DNA of 64,000 nt from Aricia agestis. Taxonomy: Eukaryota > Arthropoda > Insecta > Lepidoptera > Lycaenidae. A program made the position numbers and the translations under genes. The first letter of the stretch is position 1. Each line of letters opens with the position of its first letter. The notes beneath the pieces were generated by a model that was not told the DNA's origin, made no database searches, and was given only the letters and a program-made list of their open reading frames with translations. The stretch spans positions 17,963,980 to 18,027,979 of the forward strand of contig NC_056407.1 in the NCBI RefSeq assembly GCF_905147365.1, written 5' to 3'. Positions 46,487 through 58,012 of this stretch are shown one piece after another.

Positions 46487-46590
46487 TCGGGGGCGATAAA
46501 TAATTCCTAGCTAGACAGCTAGGAATTATTTTTAGAAAATGTCATTTTATTCGTGTTTTATCGAATACCGAGCAAAGCTCGGTGAAATAG
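46487..46590 (+). mobile_element. Helitron-like family C copy with CTAG end
   Basis: GGTTTCGGGGGCGATAAAT at the left, the hairpin CCGAGCAAAGCTCGG, then TGAAATAGCTAG|T. The CTAG terminus 8-9 bases after the hairpin is the key feature linking family C to Helitrons. Confidence 0.6.
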
Positions 46591-46954
46591 CTAGTAATAA
46601 TTTTATTATTGTAAATGTTTGTAAAATTACTAATAATGTTATGTAAATAATATACTTCTCTGTACGTAATATGTGTTTTTTTTTCTATCTATAGTGTCAT
46701 AAAAATAATATTTTTATTATGACATCTTTAACAACCGCTTACATTTCTGAAGCGAAAAAAACATAAAAATATGTTTAAGTATAAAAATAAATTTAACTTG
46801 TCTGAGTTTACAAAATTTAAAAGTAGGGAAATTTATGATTAATATGGCAACCCTCATATCACGCACACGTCCTACACGGGCGGCCATAACTAGGCTTCAC
46901 TCGTGATTAGGGAAGGTTACGTCCGTACTTTTTTTACGTCCGTGATTATTGTCT

Positions 46955-47325
46955 TATACTTTCAGAGGTTTAAACAACGCCAAAATCCCCGAACCTGTAT
47001 CTATAAGGATTCAATTGGGTACCTTCGGATCCAGAATATAACCTGGTGTGAAGTCTTAGTTTTTGGTAGCACGTGCCTCGAATACTTCAGAAAAAATAAA
47101 ATCACTATGTTTTCATACAAATTTCAAGGAGTCCCCTCGATTCCTCAAGGATCCCATCATTCAATTACCACTTTTGAGAATATGGTACCAAATTCGAGTT
47201 AAACCCAAAAAGAATTTTAAAAATCGGACCACAAACGGCTGAGTAATCGTTGAACATACAAAAAAATACATACAGCCGAACGTATTACCTCCTCCTTTTT
47301 GGAAGTCGGTCAAAAACGGAACCCA
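46955..47325 (+). repeat. LINE-type 3' region (CCTCCTTTTTGGAAGTCGGT end)
   Basis: Shares ATTTCAAGGAGTCCCCTCG, ACCACTTTTGAGAATATGGT and AACGGCTGAGTAATCGTTGA with 23860-24090. Ends CCTCCTCCTTTTTGGAAGTC. Its inverse short end lies at 27481. No intact ORF. Confidence 0.5.
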
Positions 47326-47715
47326 TTACTGAGACTTCGATGTCTGATGATTGATTGATTATTTTTAAACAAAAAATTAAAATCGACTTCTAAGGTAAGA
47401 ACAATCATCATCATCATCATCATAATATTAATACGCGAACGAAAAACTTTGTAACCCTTTTTACGAAAAATGGGGAAACGTAGGTGCGTGAAATTTTGCA
47501 CAGTTATAGTTTATATGGTGAAGGAGTGCATCGAACTAATATTATTTTGAAATTATGCTTTTATCATACATTTTTTTAACAAATAAAACATTACACACAC
47601 TACAACACACACACATGAGAAATGACAGATTTTTGAGTGACAAGCCTATACATACGAATTATACTCTTTTATTTATGGTTGAAGTCTGTTTAGTTTTTTT
47701 TTTATTGAACCTAAA

Positions 47716-47856
47716 AAGGCTCATTCACGGCAGGACTGCACGGCAGTCCTACAGTGAATAGGCCTCACTGATTGGTTCACTGATTGAAACACCGAGTGTG
47801 AACCAATCAGTGAAGCCCATTCACGGCAGGACTGCACGGCAGTCCTGCAGTGATTG
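47716..47856. repeat. Foldback repeat (CACGGCAGGACTGCACGG)
   Basis: CATTCACGGCAGGACTGCAC occurs twice in the same orientation around a central CACTGATTGGTTCAC/GTGAACCAATCAGTG inverted pair. A related copy is at 49371-49440, 220 bp before VPS54. Confidence 0.55.
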
Positions 47857-48420
47857 GATGATGATTAGATTGTTTAGTATAATTATACTATACAGTATCA
47901 CACAGCACTACAGGGCTGCATCAATCGCATGGAGCGCAATAGACTAATAATACCATAGACATAATATACGACAATATATATTATGTCTATGAATAATACA
48001 ATAATTAGTTATGTATAAATTGTAAGATACATTGTGTTTTCATGCGATGTCCAAGTCGATCTCTTTATTTAAAATGTAAAAGATTTTTAATATTGATATG
48101 ATAATAACTTACGTACTAACTTGAGACATAAGGTCCCCTAGGTAGGGACTGAATAAATTAACCGACTTGGTATTGCATGGATCTCATAAATTTTTAAGGT
48201 ATAAAAACTAAGTTGCGAGACTTGGTTTTTTTAAAGGATGTTTTTGATGGGATCTCACTTCTTTTTGTAGAGTCCTACTTTTCTCCTTTTTGGTACCTTT
48301 TACTACTATAAATATCAATAACGATTTTTATAAGAAACAAATAAAACTTACAATTAATAATAATATAATCATTATGTATACAGTATTACTATACTACTTG
48401 CTTTTCACGACTATCCAATA

Positions 48421-48661
48421 TCCATACTAATATTATTATAAATGCGAAAGTGTGTTTGTTTGTTTGATTGTCCTTTCTTCACGGCCTAGCGAAGCCACCA
48501 ATCGACTTGATTTTTGACGTAGACTTAGTTGAAAGGATGAATTGAACATAAGCTACTTTTGGTCTTGGAAAAACGTCAGGTTTCCAAAGGAGTTTTACAA
48601 GAATATTCGTATTTTACGCGGTTTTTAATTCCACGCGAGCGAAGCCGCGGGCAAAAGCTAG
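48421..48661 (+). mobile_element. Short Helitron-like element (241 bp), A|TC...CTAG|T
   Basis: Starts TCCATACTAATATTATTATA and ends CGCGAGCGAAGCCGCGGGCA then AAAGCTAG, flanked by A and T. The 3' CGCGAGCGAAGCCGCGG can form a hairpin. Same architecture as the 38264 element but a different body. Confidence 0.7.
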
Positions 48662-49227
48662 TGCTTCATATATAATGATACCTATCTACAACTATTACTC
48701 CTTCGAATATATGTACAGGATCATATGACCAAAATGTACTCACCCTACATGCACTTTTGAATTTTCACCAGCACTGAGTTGGACAGCTTAAAGTGACGGC
48801 ATAGTGCTAAATCATATTATTTTATGCTCTAATATCGTCCTATATCTAAGGTCACCAGGTGATTCATAAGACCCATCCATTTTCGACATGGGCCTGTAGT
48901 CTATTTTTATTATTCGTAGATAAATATATTAAATTGTTCCTTCTTCAACCAGAATTCGGGAACAAGCATAGTTAAAAAATTATACAACAATATTCTAATC
49001 GATTTAAAAAAAATCGATTTTATAGTAAAACACAACACTAGTTGCCAATATGCTAAGCACAGTTTAAATAAAGCTATATCCATGGTCCATCTTCCTAAAC
49101 TCCTGACCAAAGAGAATATAATCCATAGACTTAATATATACTGTCGTATAGACTACCTGACAACCCGAAAATGCGTGACCATTTTCGATTTGTCAATGTG
49201 TGCGTGTGCTAGTGATGTATATTTTAC
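48662..49227. other. Intergenic sequence upstream of VPS54
   Basis: AT-rich, no gene or recognisable repeat. Small minus-strand frames lack family resemblance. Confidence 0.4.
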
Positions 49228-49257
49228 TATCGATAGTATAGTATTTTGCTATCGATA
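49228..49257. promoter_or_regulatory. Paired DRE-like TATCGATA sites upstream of VPS54
   Basis: Two TATCGATA octamers (49228-49235 and 49250-49257) sit inside two copies of CTATCGATAGTATAGT, about 410 bp upstream of the VPS54 ATG. TATCGATA is the binding site of the insect promoter factor DREF at housekeeping genes. Activity is inferred. Confidence 0.4.
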
Positions 49258-49661
49258 GTATAGTCCGTTCGAGTTATTTTACCTCAGTTTCTATAAGAAA
49301 TAAATAATATGCAACTTTGACAGATTTGTATTTCAAATTAGGTAAGATAAATTTTGGTGACAATTGAAAAGGCCCATTCACGGCAGGACTACACGGCAGT
49401 CCTGCAGTGAATGGGCCTCACTGATTGGTTCACACTCGGTGTTGCCGACCGGAAACTTTTACAAAGTCAGATAAAAAAAAGATTTTTGCTGTCATTATCA
49501 TATTTTGATTTGTGTCAAAATAGTGTCAAATCAAATCAAAAATGTCAATGTTGCAAAAGGTATCAAAAGGTGTTTCGGATTTCGACAATTTTATATAAAT
49601 AAATTAGAATGATACAGGATACTGATATTTATATTAAATCATAGATGTAAATAAAAATGTT

Positions 49662-52392
49662 ATGGAGGACAAGTCTCCCTTATGTAATAAGACACCAGCT
49701 TGGCAAAACTGTGTGCATTGCCCTAACCTTCTGTTCAACACTGCCACGGAATTCGAAAGGTTAATTCATTTAATTAACTCTGTCTTTACTCCTGTACTTA
49801 AACGTAATTAACAACGTGATACCTTATTGTTACAGCCACATCTTCGAAAAACACAGTCACAGGGAAGGATCTATAGTTTTGTGTCAATATGGACCTAATG
49901 GAATATGCTCGGCTTTACAATTTGGCGATTTACGCAAAGCGGGCTTCAAGTACCATGTACGACAACACCATCTGTTTAATACAATCGGATCGGATAATTG
50001 GACCTTCTACTCGTCATCACAAAACTTACCAGCAGTATTAAACGACCCTAACCGAGGAAAACAAAGCAACTTTTTCACTAAAACATGGGGAGATAGCTTC
50101 GCCGATAAAGTAGAAATTTATCCTAGTCCTTATTTACCAGAAATATCTCTTCAGCATTTTGAATCTTACTGTAAGAAATTAGCTAAAAGATATAGGAGAC
50201 ACTGTCAGCTTAAAGAAAATGTGCCCGTTAAATCTAAAACGCCAGTCGTCGAGACCGTTTGTGAAGTGCCAAGTATATTTTATGAGCAGTCTTTAGCACT
50301 CAATGATCCTAAAATATTTTCTCAGGTGTTTCCAGGCCTACTAAACTCTAAAGATGTCAACGGTACTATAAGGCACCTCCAAGAAACTTTAAGCACTTAT
50401 CTAGATGTAATAGAAATGAAAATATCTAAACAAGTTGCACAAAAGTCAGATGCATTTTTCCATGCTATGCTTTCTCATGATACCATCATGGAGCAAATGG
50501 CTAAAGCAGTAAAAACCGTTCAGACTACAAGGAGAAGTATTAAAAATGTTAAACAGAACTTGACTGAAAGTCCTTTGCAACTAGTGAGCCTAACCAAAAT
50601 TAATCATAATCTTAGTAATGTTCATGAATTGTTTAAATTAATGGCAACAGTGCAGCAGACTCAACCGATGCTACAGCTCTTGCTGAGCACTTCTGACTAT
50701 GTAGCAGCACTGGACTTGATAAGTTCTACTCAAAAAGTGCTCTCCACTCGACTATCTGGCATACAAGCTTTTCGTCATCTGTCCCCTCAGTTAACTGAAA
50801 TGAAACGACTCATTCATAAAATGTTAAACAATGAATTTTCAAGATTTATTACATCTGATCTCAATAGACCTATAGCGGACGAAAGTGATTTGCCAGACAG
50901 GGACAAGATAACATCTATTGTATCAGGAATCCTCCGATTAAAGGAATTGGACTTCTTAGAAATTTTCAAAACAGAAGCAATGACATCCATACAAACCACC
51001 ATCAAACAATGTGTAGTAGAAATAATTTCAGAAAGAGAGGGAGGTCATGAAATCGTGTTGAGGGGTTCTAACACTGATACTTGGTTGTTATGTAATGAGG
51101 GTATAATCTTTTTGCAAAAAGTTACTCCTAACATTATTAATTTATTTAAAAGAATTTTGTGTTTATGTGATTTAATATTAGAAGTCAGCAAAACGAATGA
51201 TATTACTGGAATAGACTGTGAGGAGGTGTGGACACAGGAGGAACTAAACTCCTTTGAAGAAAAGTTAAAGAAAATTATTGTGTCGCTTTCGGACTACAGC
51301 AATGAAAGATGTGCCAACCTTATAGTCACCAAAAATGACAAAGAATATGCTTTCTCGGATTTATCACAGTTATCTAAGCTATCAGAATTAATTGACATCT
51401 TTTCATCAGAATGTGAGAATATCACAGGACACAGTAGCAATGCAATGAAACTGGCATTAAGAAGTTACGCTATGAAATATATTCAAAACCTCCATGGAGA
51501 GAGAAGGGCACTACTCACATCCTCTTTAAATACTGAAAGATGGAAAGTAGCAGATGTACCCTTTGAGTTGCAAAGTGTTATAAACAAAATCTGTGAATGT
51601 CAAGAAATACCATACAAAATACAATACGAGAGTGGAAAACCTGATTCAAAATTTCTTATTATAAACAAGGAGACTTACGCTGTTGTTGCTACTGTTCAGC
51701 TTCTGATAAAAATACTTTTAGAATATTGCGATGCCACTAAACAATCTCCTGACATTGTCCAATATTTAGTTCATTGCATGCTAGAGTTAATAAGATTGTT
51801 CAACTCCCGTTGCTGTCAGCTGGTACTGGGTGCTGGGGCCATACAGAGTGCAGGCCTAAAGACAATATCTACCTCAAATTTAGCTCTCGTTTCCAGGTCT
51901 TTGCAAGTTATACTGTGGTTGCTTCCTTTAATCATAACCCACCTGGAAAAGTTGCATTCAAAAGAATTGTCTTTGAACGGTTTCAAGAGCATTGAGAGTG
52001 ATATAGCAGGTCATAAAAAGGAAATTGAGAGTAAAATATGTAAAATAGTAAGTGGCATGCTCAGCTCTCAGCTGGATGGCTGGGATGCTAAGCCTCCGGT
52101 TCCGTCGCAAACATTCCGAAATATATCTAAACATTTAGTTAAATTGCACGAAGCTTTAATTGACATTCTACCACCTGATCAAATTCGACGTATATATATA
52201 GCGGTTCATGATAGTTTCAAGGAGAAATTAAGGGAGCAACTGGGCAAGATGAATATCGTCGCCAATGGAAGCCCCCAGCATGGTGTTGTGACCTCCGAGT
52301 TGACTTTCTATTTGCAAACATTAAAAACTCTTAGAATAATTAATGAAACTGATTCTGAAGATAATATTTTGTATGATATATGGCTGAATTAA
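49662..52392 (+). CDS. VPS54: VPS54, GARP complex tethering subunit, 2 exons
   Basis: Exon 1 is 49662-49759 and exon 2 is 49836-52392, separated by a 76-nt intron; together 884 residues. VPS54 with VPS51-53 forms GARP, which tethers endosome-derived vesicles at the trans-Golgi. Matches along the family: LPAVLNDPNRGKQSNFFTKT then WG (near residue 117), YLPEISLQHF, LMATVQQTQPMLQLLLSTS, FRHLSPQLTEMKRLI, NERWKVADVPFEL, CQLVLGAGAIQSAGLKTIS, and APPVPSQTFRN-type sequence near the end (KPPVPSQTFRNISKHL). Residues 17-39 form C-X2-C-X13-H-X4-H, a C2H2-like motif split by the intron. The start is the first ATG giving this motif; the exon 2 frame alone opens only with GTG. AATAAA lies at 52442. Confidence 0.95.
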
Positions 52393-52441
52393 GGTGTAAG
52401 GCTTATAATTATAGCAATTTTATACTGAATATTGATATGTA

Positions 52442-52447
52442 AATAAA
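52442..52447 (+). terminator. VPS54 polyadenylation signal
   Basis: AATAAA 50 bp after the VPS54 stop codon. Confidence 0.6.
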
Positions 52448-53086
52448 TCAGATTTATTATATTGAATGTAAGTGTAATAATTCCAAAAGCTATTTATAAT
52501 ATTACTTTACAGTAATTAGTATCTAATTAAACTAAGGGACTTCTTATATTACCTACCATATATGAATGTTATAGCTTGTATTTAGTTACTTATTTTTTTT
52601 AATTTTGCATCCTTTAGTTGAATGGTGCTACATACATGTAAATATGAAATGAAAAGTATAAGTGATAAAAAAATTTGCACCTTCAGTAAGTACTTATCAG
52701 AAATCTTGGCTTTACCTCAACCACCTATCACTTGCAAGAAATATCTCAAAACCTGACTTACCTATTTGTGTTCAGGCAAGACGTGCTAAAACTACACTGC
52801 ACCTAAATATTATTATAAAGTATGCTTCACTGCTGCGCCGCGCTGTGACAAATTTATGTAATATTATTGTTTTAATTTTTTGTTACAAATAAAGATTTTG
52901 TCATCAACTTGTACTTCATAAGTTTGCATTACTCCCTAGTTCCCTACCCATTACAGCCCATTATATGATCTAGATAGAGTAGAGTCTACTGGTATTATTC
53001 TTTGTATTTTACAAATAAACTAAGTTATATGACAGCTGACCATATTGCCAAGTCTCAATAATTTATTCGGTTTAAACTTTACATTA
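52448..53086. other. Intergenic, no assigned feature
   Basis: AT-rich spacer downstream of VPS54. A further AATAAAG occurs near 52889. No gene is seen. Confidence 0.4.
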
Positions 53087-53089
53087 TTA

Positions 53090-53274
53090 GGCTGGTTTTA
53101 TAGTTATGCGTTTCGCAGCGCCGTTGGAGCGCGCGCGTTCGAAGCTGTAACAAACGTATGGACGAACGGCGCTGCTCAAGCGCGCGACTTTAAAACGCAA
53201 CTACTACCCCCATACATCTTCGAACGCGCGGCGTACCAACGGCGCTGCCGAAACGCTTAACTATAAAACCAGCC
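53090..53274. mobile_element. 185-bp MITE with TTA duplication
   Basis: GGCTGGTTTTATAGTTATGC at the left is mirrored by TTAACTATAAAACCAGCC at the right. TTA flanks both ends (53087-53089, 53275-53277). The 3-bp TTA duplication fits PIF/Harbinger-type MITEs. The GC-rich middle contains GCGCCGTTGG / CCAACGGCGC. Confidence 0.75.
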
Positions 53275-53330
53275 TTAATACTGAATACAATAATTGTAGT
53301 ATGTATTACCTGATAACAGTATGACAGACA

Positions 53331-53395
53331 CAATAGATTTTCAATTGGTTTGCGGCAGCCAGCTGCCGCTTGGGGATTGATTGGTTAATGAGGCT
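53331..53395. repeat. Uninterrupted copy of the repeat hit by the MITE at 12767
   Basis: ACACAATAGATTTTCAATTG continues into GCGGCAGCCAGCTGCCGCTT and GGGGATTGATTGGTT. The same sequence flanks 12767-13125 on both sides, so this is an empty-site reference. Confidence 0.6.
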
Positions 53396-53814
53396 CCAAA
53401 CCAGTAGGTACAATGAGTTTTTTATAATTAAGTATACAAATGAGGTATACCTACAGAAATCAAAATACATTTAAAAATAAGTAAGTATATATTTTGCTGG
53501 CAATAACATATACACAGCACAAATAAAAATTAATATTGACCTTACAAAAATAGATTTCACTAATAATACATTCTGTGGGTAGTTACTTAAAAATAATATT
53601 GCCAGCCTTGAATATGCCTAGAAATTATGGCACACACAATATGAGAAACTGTATTTTCTCTAATGTATGTACTTACAATATTACTTATATCCTTTAATAA
53701 CTATTTGATTTTAATTGTTATATTCTTTGGAATACTCCACAGCATTTATTTAAATAACAATAGTGCCCATACTATGGAGTGTAGATGGCATCTACCCCCC
53801 CATAGACCATACTT

Positions 53815-53938
53815 ACAGTCTGTCAAGAAAGTGAAGAAATTAAAAAGTGGCAACATCGTAGTGTCATCCCTTTCAAATCGAAAAAAGGGATGACACTACG
53901 ATGTTGCTACTTTTTAATTTCTTCACTCTCTTGACAGA
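53815..53938. mobile_element. Near-perfect foldback MITE
   Basis: AGTCTGTCAAGAAAGTGAAG at the left is answered by CTTCACTCTCTTGACAG at the right, and the arms (GTGTCATCCCTTT / AAAGGGATGACAC) meet at a tiny loop. A related copy is at 56515-56636 and a one-sided piece at 22553-22595. Confidence 0.72.
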
Positions 53939-54191
53939 ATAAACTCAAATATTATATTTATTTTACAAGCCCCCTCTTCCAGTTTGAGCCAGAGTTAACA
54001 TTGAAACTTCTATTATTAAACAGGTGTAATTTAAAAAAAATTGATTATGAAAATCATATTTATATGTACCTACTTAACATAACTAACATATTTTATTAAA
54101 ATACCTTATCTAGTATTAGTCTCACTTTTCACTTTGCATATAACTTGCCTAGCTTACTTTAAAAAAACCTTTTCACAATAATTCATTACAA

Positions 54192-54442
54192 TAATATTCT
54201 CATGGGCGTACCGAGGGCAGCTGCCCTGTCCTGCCGTCCGTCCCCTGGATCAATAAAAAATTATTAATTACCCCCTACAATTAAAAGTTATTAATTTTTT
54301 ATTCTTTATAAACACCTATCTTATGAAAAATTTGATTTGCCTCCCCCTGGCCCAGAACCTGGGTAATTTGGCCCCCCCTGGCACCAGAACCTGGTTAATT
54401 TCCCCCCCCCCCCCTGGCCCAGAACCTGGGTACGCCCATGAA
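54192..54442. mobile_element. TIR element (TCATGGGCGTACC) just downstream of ALG7
   Basis: TCATGGGCGTACC at the left is mirrored by GGTACGCCCATGA at the right. The interior contains repeated CCCTGGCCCAGAACCTGG and a C-run. Its right end is only about 15 bp from the ALG7 stop codon. Confidence 0.55.
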
Positions 54443-54455
54443 TATTCATATTGAT

Positions 54456-56084
54456 TTATTTAACCTTAACATCATAGAAGTATGAGGCCATTGGATATCT
54501 TATTATGAATGCTATACAGGAACAAAAAACTTGAAAGATTAACAATGAAGAAGTTAAACAAACTTCAGACATGGGGCCCAATTTGATTAAAAATAAATTT
54601 ATCAAGGTCATATTATTGATAACAATATTTTGACTATCTTCATGTTTTTCTATTAAATGTAAGACTGATAAAATTTTCAGAATAATTGAATTCAAAAAGT
54701 TCAAATCCTTTTTTGATATGACAGTTTTACTGGCTTGCAATAAATTAGTTTCTGGGCTATATTTTGGTAAACGATGTCTAGGGCACGGTATAATGTGAAA
54801 TAACTGGGGCACAGAGTACAAAAAGTTAATAATTTGTGGCAGGAAAAATAACAGAACAGTTTTACTGAAGTGACTCAGTATGCCCACAACTGCAAAGGTC
54901 ATGCCAGATACATAACAAAATGTATCACCAACAAACACTTTTGATGGATACCTGAAATATAAGGTACTTGTTAGAACAATTAGCTTACTTGTAATTTCAT
55001 TTTTATTGTCAAGTCTGAATTAGCTTCACTTATACTCACCAATTGTATTGTAGCAAAGCTAATGTTGTGGCAATATATGGAAGCATTATATAAAGAGAGA
55101 AGCAATGTGCCTTGAATTGATCTCCTCTTAACTCTATTACATTAAAAATTACTATAGAAATAGCAATAACAACTGATTGTCCCACTTCCAGACCATTAAT
55201 ACCAGCTAGTATATTGATGGCATTTGTGCAGAAAACTGCCAACATCCCCATATAGATATAATAAAGTGGACCTGAAAATAAATGAACACATTAAATTAGA
55301 CTTTTTGGTTAAGTACATGTAATTAAATGAAGTATGAAAATGCAGCTCTTCTGATGTTGCGAGTGTCCATGGGCAACCGTAGTTGCTTTCCATCAGGTGA
55401 CCTGTTTGCTCGTTTGCCCCCTTATTTCATAAAAAAATATTATTTAACTAAATAAATTGCTTACCTATGTTAACTGAGACTCCAAAAAATTGTCTTAGTG
55501 GTAGAGGTACTATAAAAGTTGTGGAGTTAAAATTGACATAATATACAACCAATAACGGCAAGGATGCTACAGTTGGCAAAAGAAGTTTGTACCTCCATCT
55601 CAAATCTAAAACATCATCTGCAAATCCCAATAACAGCATACAGCATATTGACAACAAAGCTGCTAGTAATTCTGCAAACTAAAAAAAATACTTAACATAA
55701 TTCAATGGATATCCATTGAATTTTTTAAAAGCAAGTGTCTACCTCACTGTGAGGAAAAGTTTCTCTATCCATTAAATTGTATCCAAAAACTATTGGAATA
55801 AACAAGAAGCTCACAACTAAAAAGACACATCCTGATACGACTCCCAATGCTTCTGGGCTGAAATTAAATAGTGAAATTAATTAGAAACATGAACAGTTTT
55901 GCTTGCCTCAATGGTTTCATCAGTATTTTAGAAGAAACACATACATTTTCTCTTTCGATACCTTACACAAATCTACTCCATATAGACCTGCTTTTATAAA
56001 AAGATCTCCTAATTGTGGTATTAATCTAATGGTTCCTACATATGCTAAGAAAGACAATAACAACAAAATTACAATAGACCACAT
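54456..56084 (-). CDS. ALG7: ALG7/DPAGT1, UDP-GlcNAc:dolichyl-phosphate GlcNAc-1-P transferase, 5 exons
   Basis: Exons 56084-55945, 55857-55743, 55678-55465, 55271-55040 and 54951-54456 give 398 residues; human DPAGT1 has 408. It catalyses the first step of N-glycan precursor assembly, moving GlcNAc-1-phosphate to dolichyl phosphate in the ER membrane; it is the tunicamycin target. Multiple hydrophobic segments are visible from residue 1. Catalytic signatures: [18 protein letters not shown] with D106-D107, [14 protein letters not shown] (172-185), [20 protein letters not shown] (239-258), and PCPRHRLP with RHR at 292-294. The final [16 protein letters not shown] matches the family end. All introns are GT/AG with consistent phases. 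Intron 3 holds a SINE tail. The stop codon overlaps an AATAAA. Confidence 0.95.
55335..55440 (+). mobile_element. SINE tail fragment in ALG7 intron 3
   Basis: GCAGCTCTTCTGATGTTGCG to CTTATTTCATAAAAAAA matches the 3' end of the GTGGGAGAGCC SINE family. The 5' two thirds are missing, as in 5'-truncated retroposition. Confidence 0.7.
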
Positions 56085-56514
56085 CTTAGTATTGCTACGT
56101 GTTCATGTTAAAGACGTACAAAGTTGCGTACAAAACGTACAAACGACAACAATTTTAAACTATGTACAATAATTATTGTATTAAATTTTGTTCGGGGTAT
56201 TTCCAGGGTTCTTTTCAGGATTTTCTCAATCATAAATAATTTAATCTATTCTGTTTTAAAACCCCGCATTTCTAATAAGTAATAAGTACAATTTCAGCGA
56301 ACTGACGAATAAACACAGAAACAGAATCAGGGTGACCATATTTAAATTACAGATCCTGCCATACTTAGGTCAAAAAACCTGCCAAAGCCTGTAGTAAAAA
56401 ATGCCCAAATTCTGCCAACTTATTTACTGTTGTTTTAAAGTATGAAAAGTAAAAATACACATTTTTATATTGCAATTTTTTATTAGATTAATAAAAAGCG
56501 TATCAAGTTATAGG

Positions 56515-56636
56515 TAGTCTGTCAAAAAAGTGGTAACATCATAGTGTCATCCTTTTCAAATCAATCTCAGAAAAAAGGGATGACACTACGATATTGCCAC
56601 TTTTTAATTTCTTCACTTTCTTGACGGACTATAGGT
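56515..56636. mobile_element. Foldback MITE, second copy
   Basis: TAGTCTGTCAAAAAAGTGG at the left and TTCACTTTCTTGACGGACTA at the right. The arms share TAGTGTCATCC / GGATGACACTA with 53815-53938; the left arm has lost the GAAGAAATTAAAAAG segment. Confidence 0.65.
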
Positions 56637-56799
56637 CCGACCTACTCGGTCATAACAAAGGATATAACCACCACACCAGTTGTTAGTATAATGCCACCAC
56701 CAGAGAGTTGTTAGTATAAAGCCACCACCAATAATAGCTATCACCCACGATACCAGTTACCACACAAAAGAACAAAAGAAGTACAGTTCGCCAAGGCTG

Positions 56800-57000
56800 T
56801 TTATGAACGTGGCGAGAAAAGGAACTAACGCTTAGATATCATACGTAAAAACGTCATTTTTGGTAGTTCTCCTCAGGGACCGGAATACCGGTAAAAATAT
56901 GGTAACGATACTTCTTAACGTTAAAGGTAACGTTAAAACGTTAAAAAGTAGCGGTAATGAACACCGGTATAAATTAACGTTAATGATAACGTTACTTTAT
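56800..57000 (+). repeat. Fragment of the GAACGTGGC element plus AACGTTA-rich stretch
   Basis: GAACGTGGCGAGAAAAGGAA, CTAACG and GTAGTTCTCCT correspond to the element at 41335-41455 and 42585-42690. Next to it is a stretch of AACGTTAA/TAACGTTA palindromes around ACCGGTA motifs (56880-57000). Confidence 0.45.
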
Positions 57001-57149
57001 GTTTTGTCTCAATATTCAAATAAAACGCTACTTTATGCCATAGAATATAAGTATCATTTTCTACTGACATTTGCGTGGCGACCGCCGGCGGTGGCGTAAG
57101 CTAGTAGGTAGGTAAGTAGCATTTCATAAAGTGGCATTTCATTAGATGG

Positions 57150-57210
57150 ATCTTTGCCGCGAGCGACCGCGACTGACGAAAGGTCAGTCGCGGTCGCTCG
57201 CGGCAAAGAT
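57150..57210. repeat. Perfect 28-bp hairpin
   Basis: Arms 57150-57177 and 57183-57210 (ATCTTTGCCGCGAGCGACCG...) are perfectly complementary around a GAAAG loop. GC-rich in an AT-rich region. Confidence 0.75.
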
Positions 57211-57287
57211 GCGAAAGCCACCTTTATACACTTCAAATTTTCTTTTGAAACGGCGAAGTGCCTGTTTTTTTTCGTCCCACATTTTAT

Positions 57288-57651
57288 TTATTTTTTAAAC
57301 GAAATAAGGGGGGCAAACGAGCAAACGGGTAACCTGATGGAAAGCAACTTCCGTCGCCCATGTACACTCGCAGCATCAGAAGAGCTGCCGGCCTTTTAAG
57401 AGGGAATAGGGTTATAGGGGAGGGTAGGGATGGGAAGGGAAGGGAAGGGAATAGGGGAGGGTAGGGATGGGAAGGGAAGGGAAGGGAATAGGGGAGGGTA
57501 GGGAAGGGATTAGGGTAGGGGATTGGGCCTCCGGTAAACTCACTCACTCGGCGAAACACAGCGCAAGCGCTGTTTCACGCCGGTTTTCTGTGAGAATGTG
57601 GTATTTCTCCGGTCGAGCCGGCCCATTCGTGCCGAAGCATGGCTCTCCCAC
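57288..57651 (-). mobile_element. SINE-like element (GTGGGAGAGCC family), full length with expanded middle
   Basis: Reverse-complement copy with start at 57651 and tail at about 57290. The variable middle is a GGGAAGGGAAGGGAA/TAGGGGAGGGTAGG array, about 120 bp, longer than in other copies. Confidence 0.78.
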
Positions 57652-57749
57652 GTATATATATTTTCTTTTTTCCGTCCCATTTTTGATAGTAATTATATCA
57701 TAAACTATCTGTTGCCCTCGACTTCGTCCGCGTTAGCATAATAATATTA

Positions 57750-58012
57750 AAAGTAATATCTATGGACGCTTCACACCACGTCAGTGGCCCCATGGTAAGT
57801 ACCTGAAGGACTGGTACCAGAGAACGGAAATATATTTAATAATTTTATACTATACATATATTTAAGATTTTTATTATATGATACACATATTTAATACACA
57901 TGACCCAGGAACTTTGAAAACTTTTAGTTCCGTCGGTGGGATTCAAACCCGCGACCCCCGGCTTGAGCTGCTACGAAACCAACAGCCCACCAACTGAGCC
58001 ACAGAGGTCGTC
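57750..58012 (-). mobile_element. tRNA-derived SINE, near complete
   Basis: Reverse complement of the 45905 SINE: CGACCTCTGTGGCTCAGTTG (A box) at the right end, GGGTTTGAATCCC (B box), and GTGGTGTGAAGCGTCCATAG at the left end. Confidence 0.78.

Larger units (their letters stand above)
44975..46944 (+). mobile_element. P-element-like DNA transposon remnant with THAP exon
   Basis: The termini CACGGACGTAAAAAAA(A)TACGGACG are inverted at the two ends. The 8-bp direct repeat ATTATTGT flanks them (44967-44974 and 46945-46952). A THAP-domain first exon at 45163-45239 lies just inside the left end. THAP DNA binding plus an 8-bp TSD is the signature of the P superfamily. The catalytic domain is missing, and a MITE, a SINE and a Helitron fragment have landed inside, so the copy is inactive. 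Confidence 0.72.
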
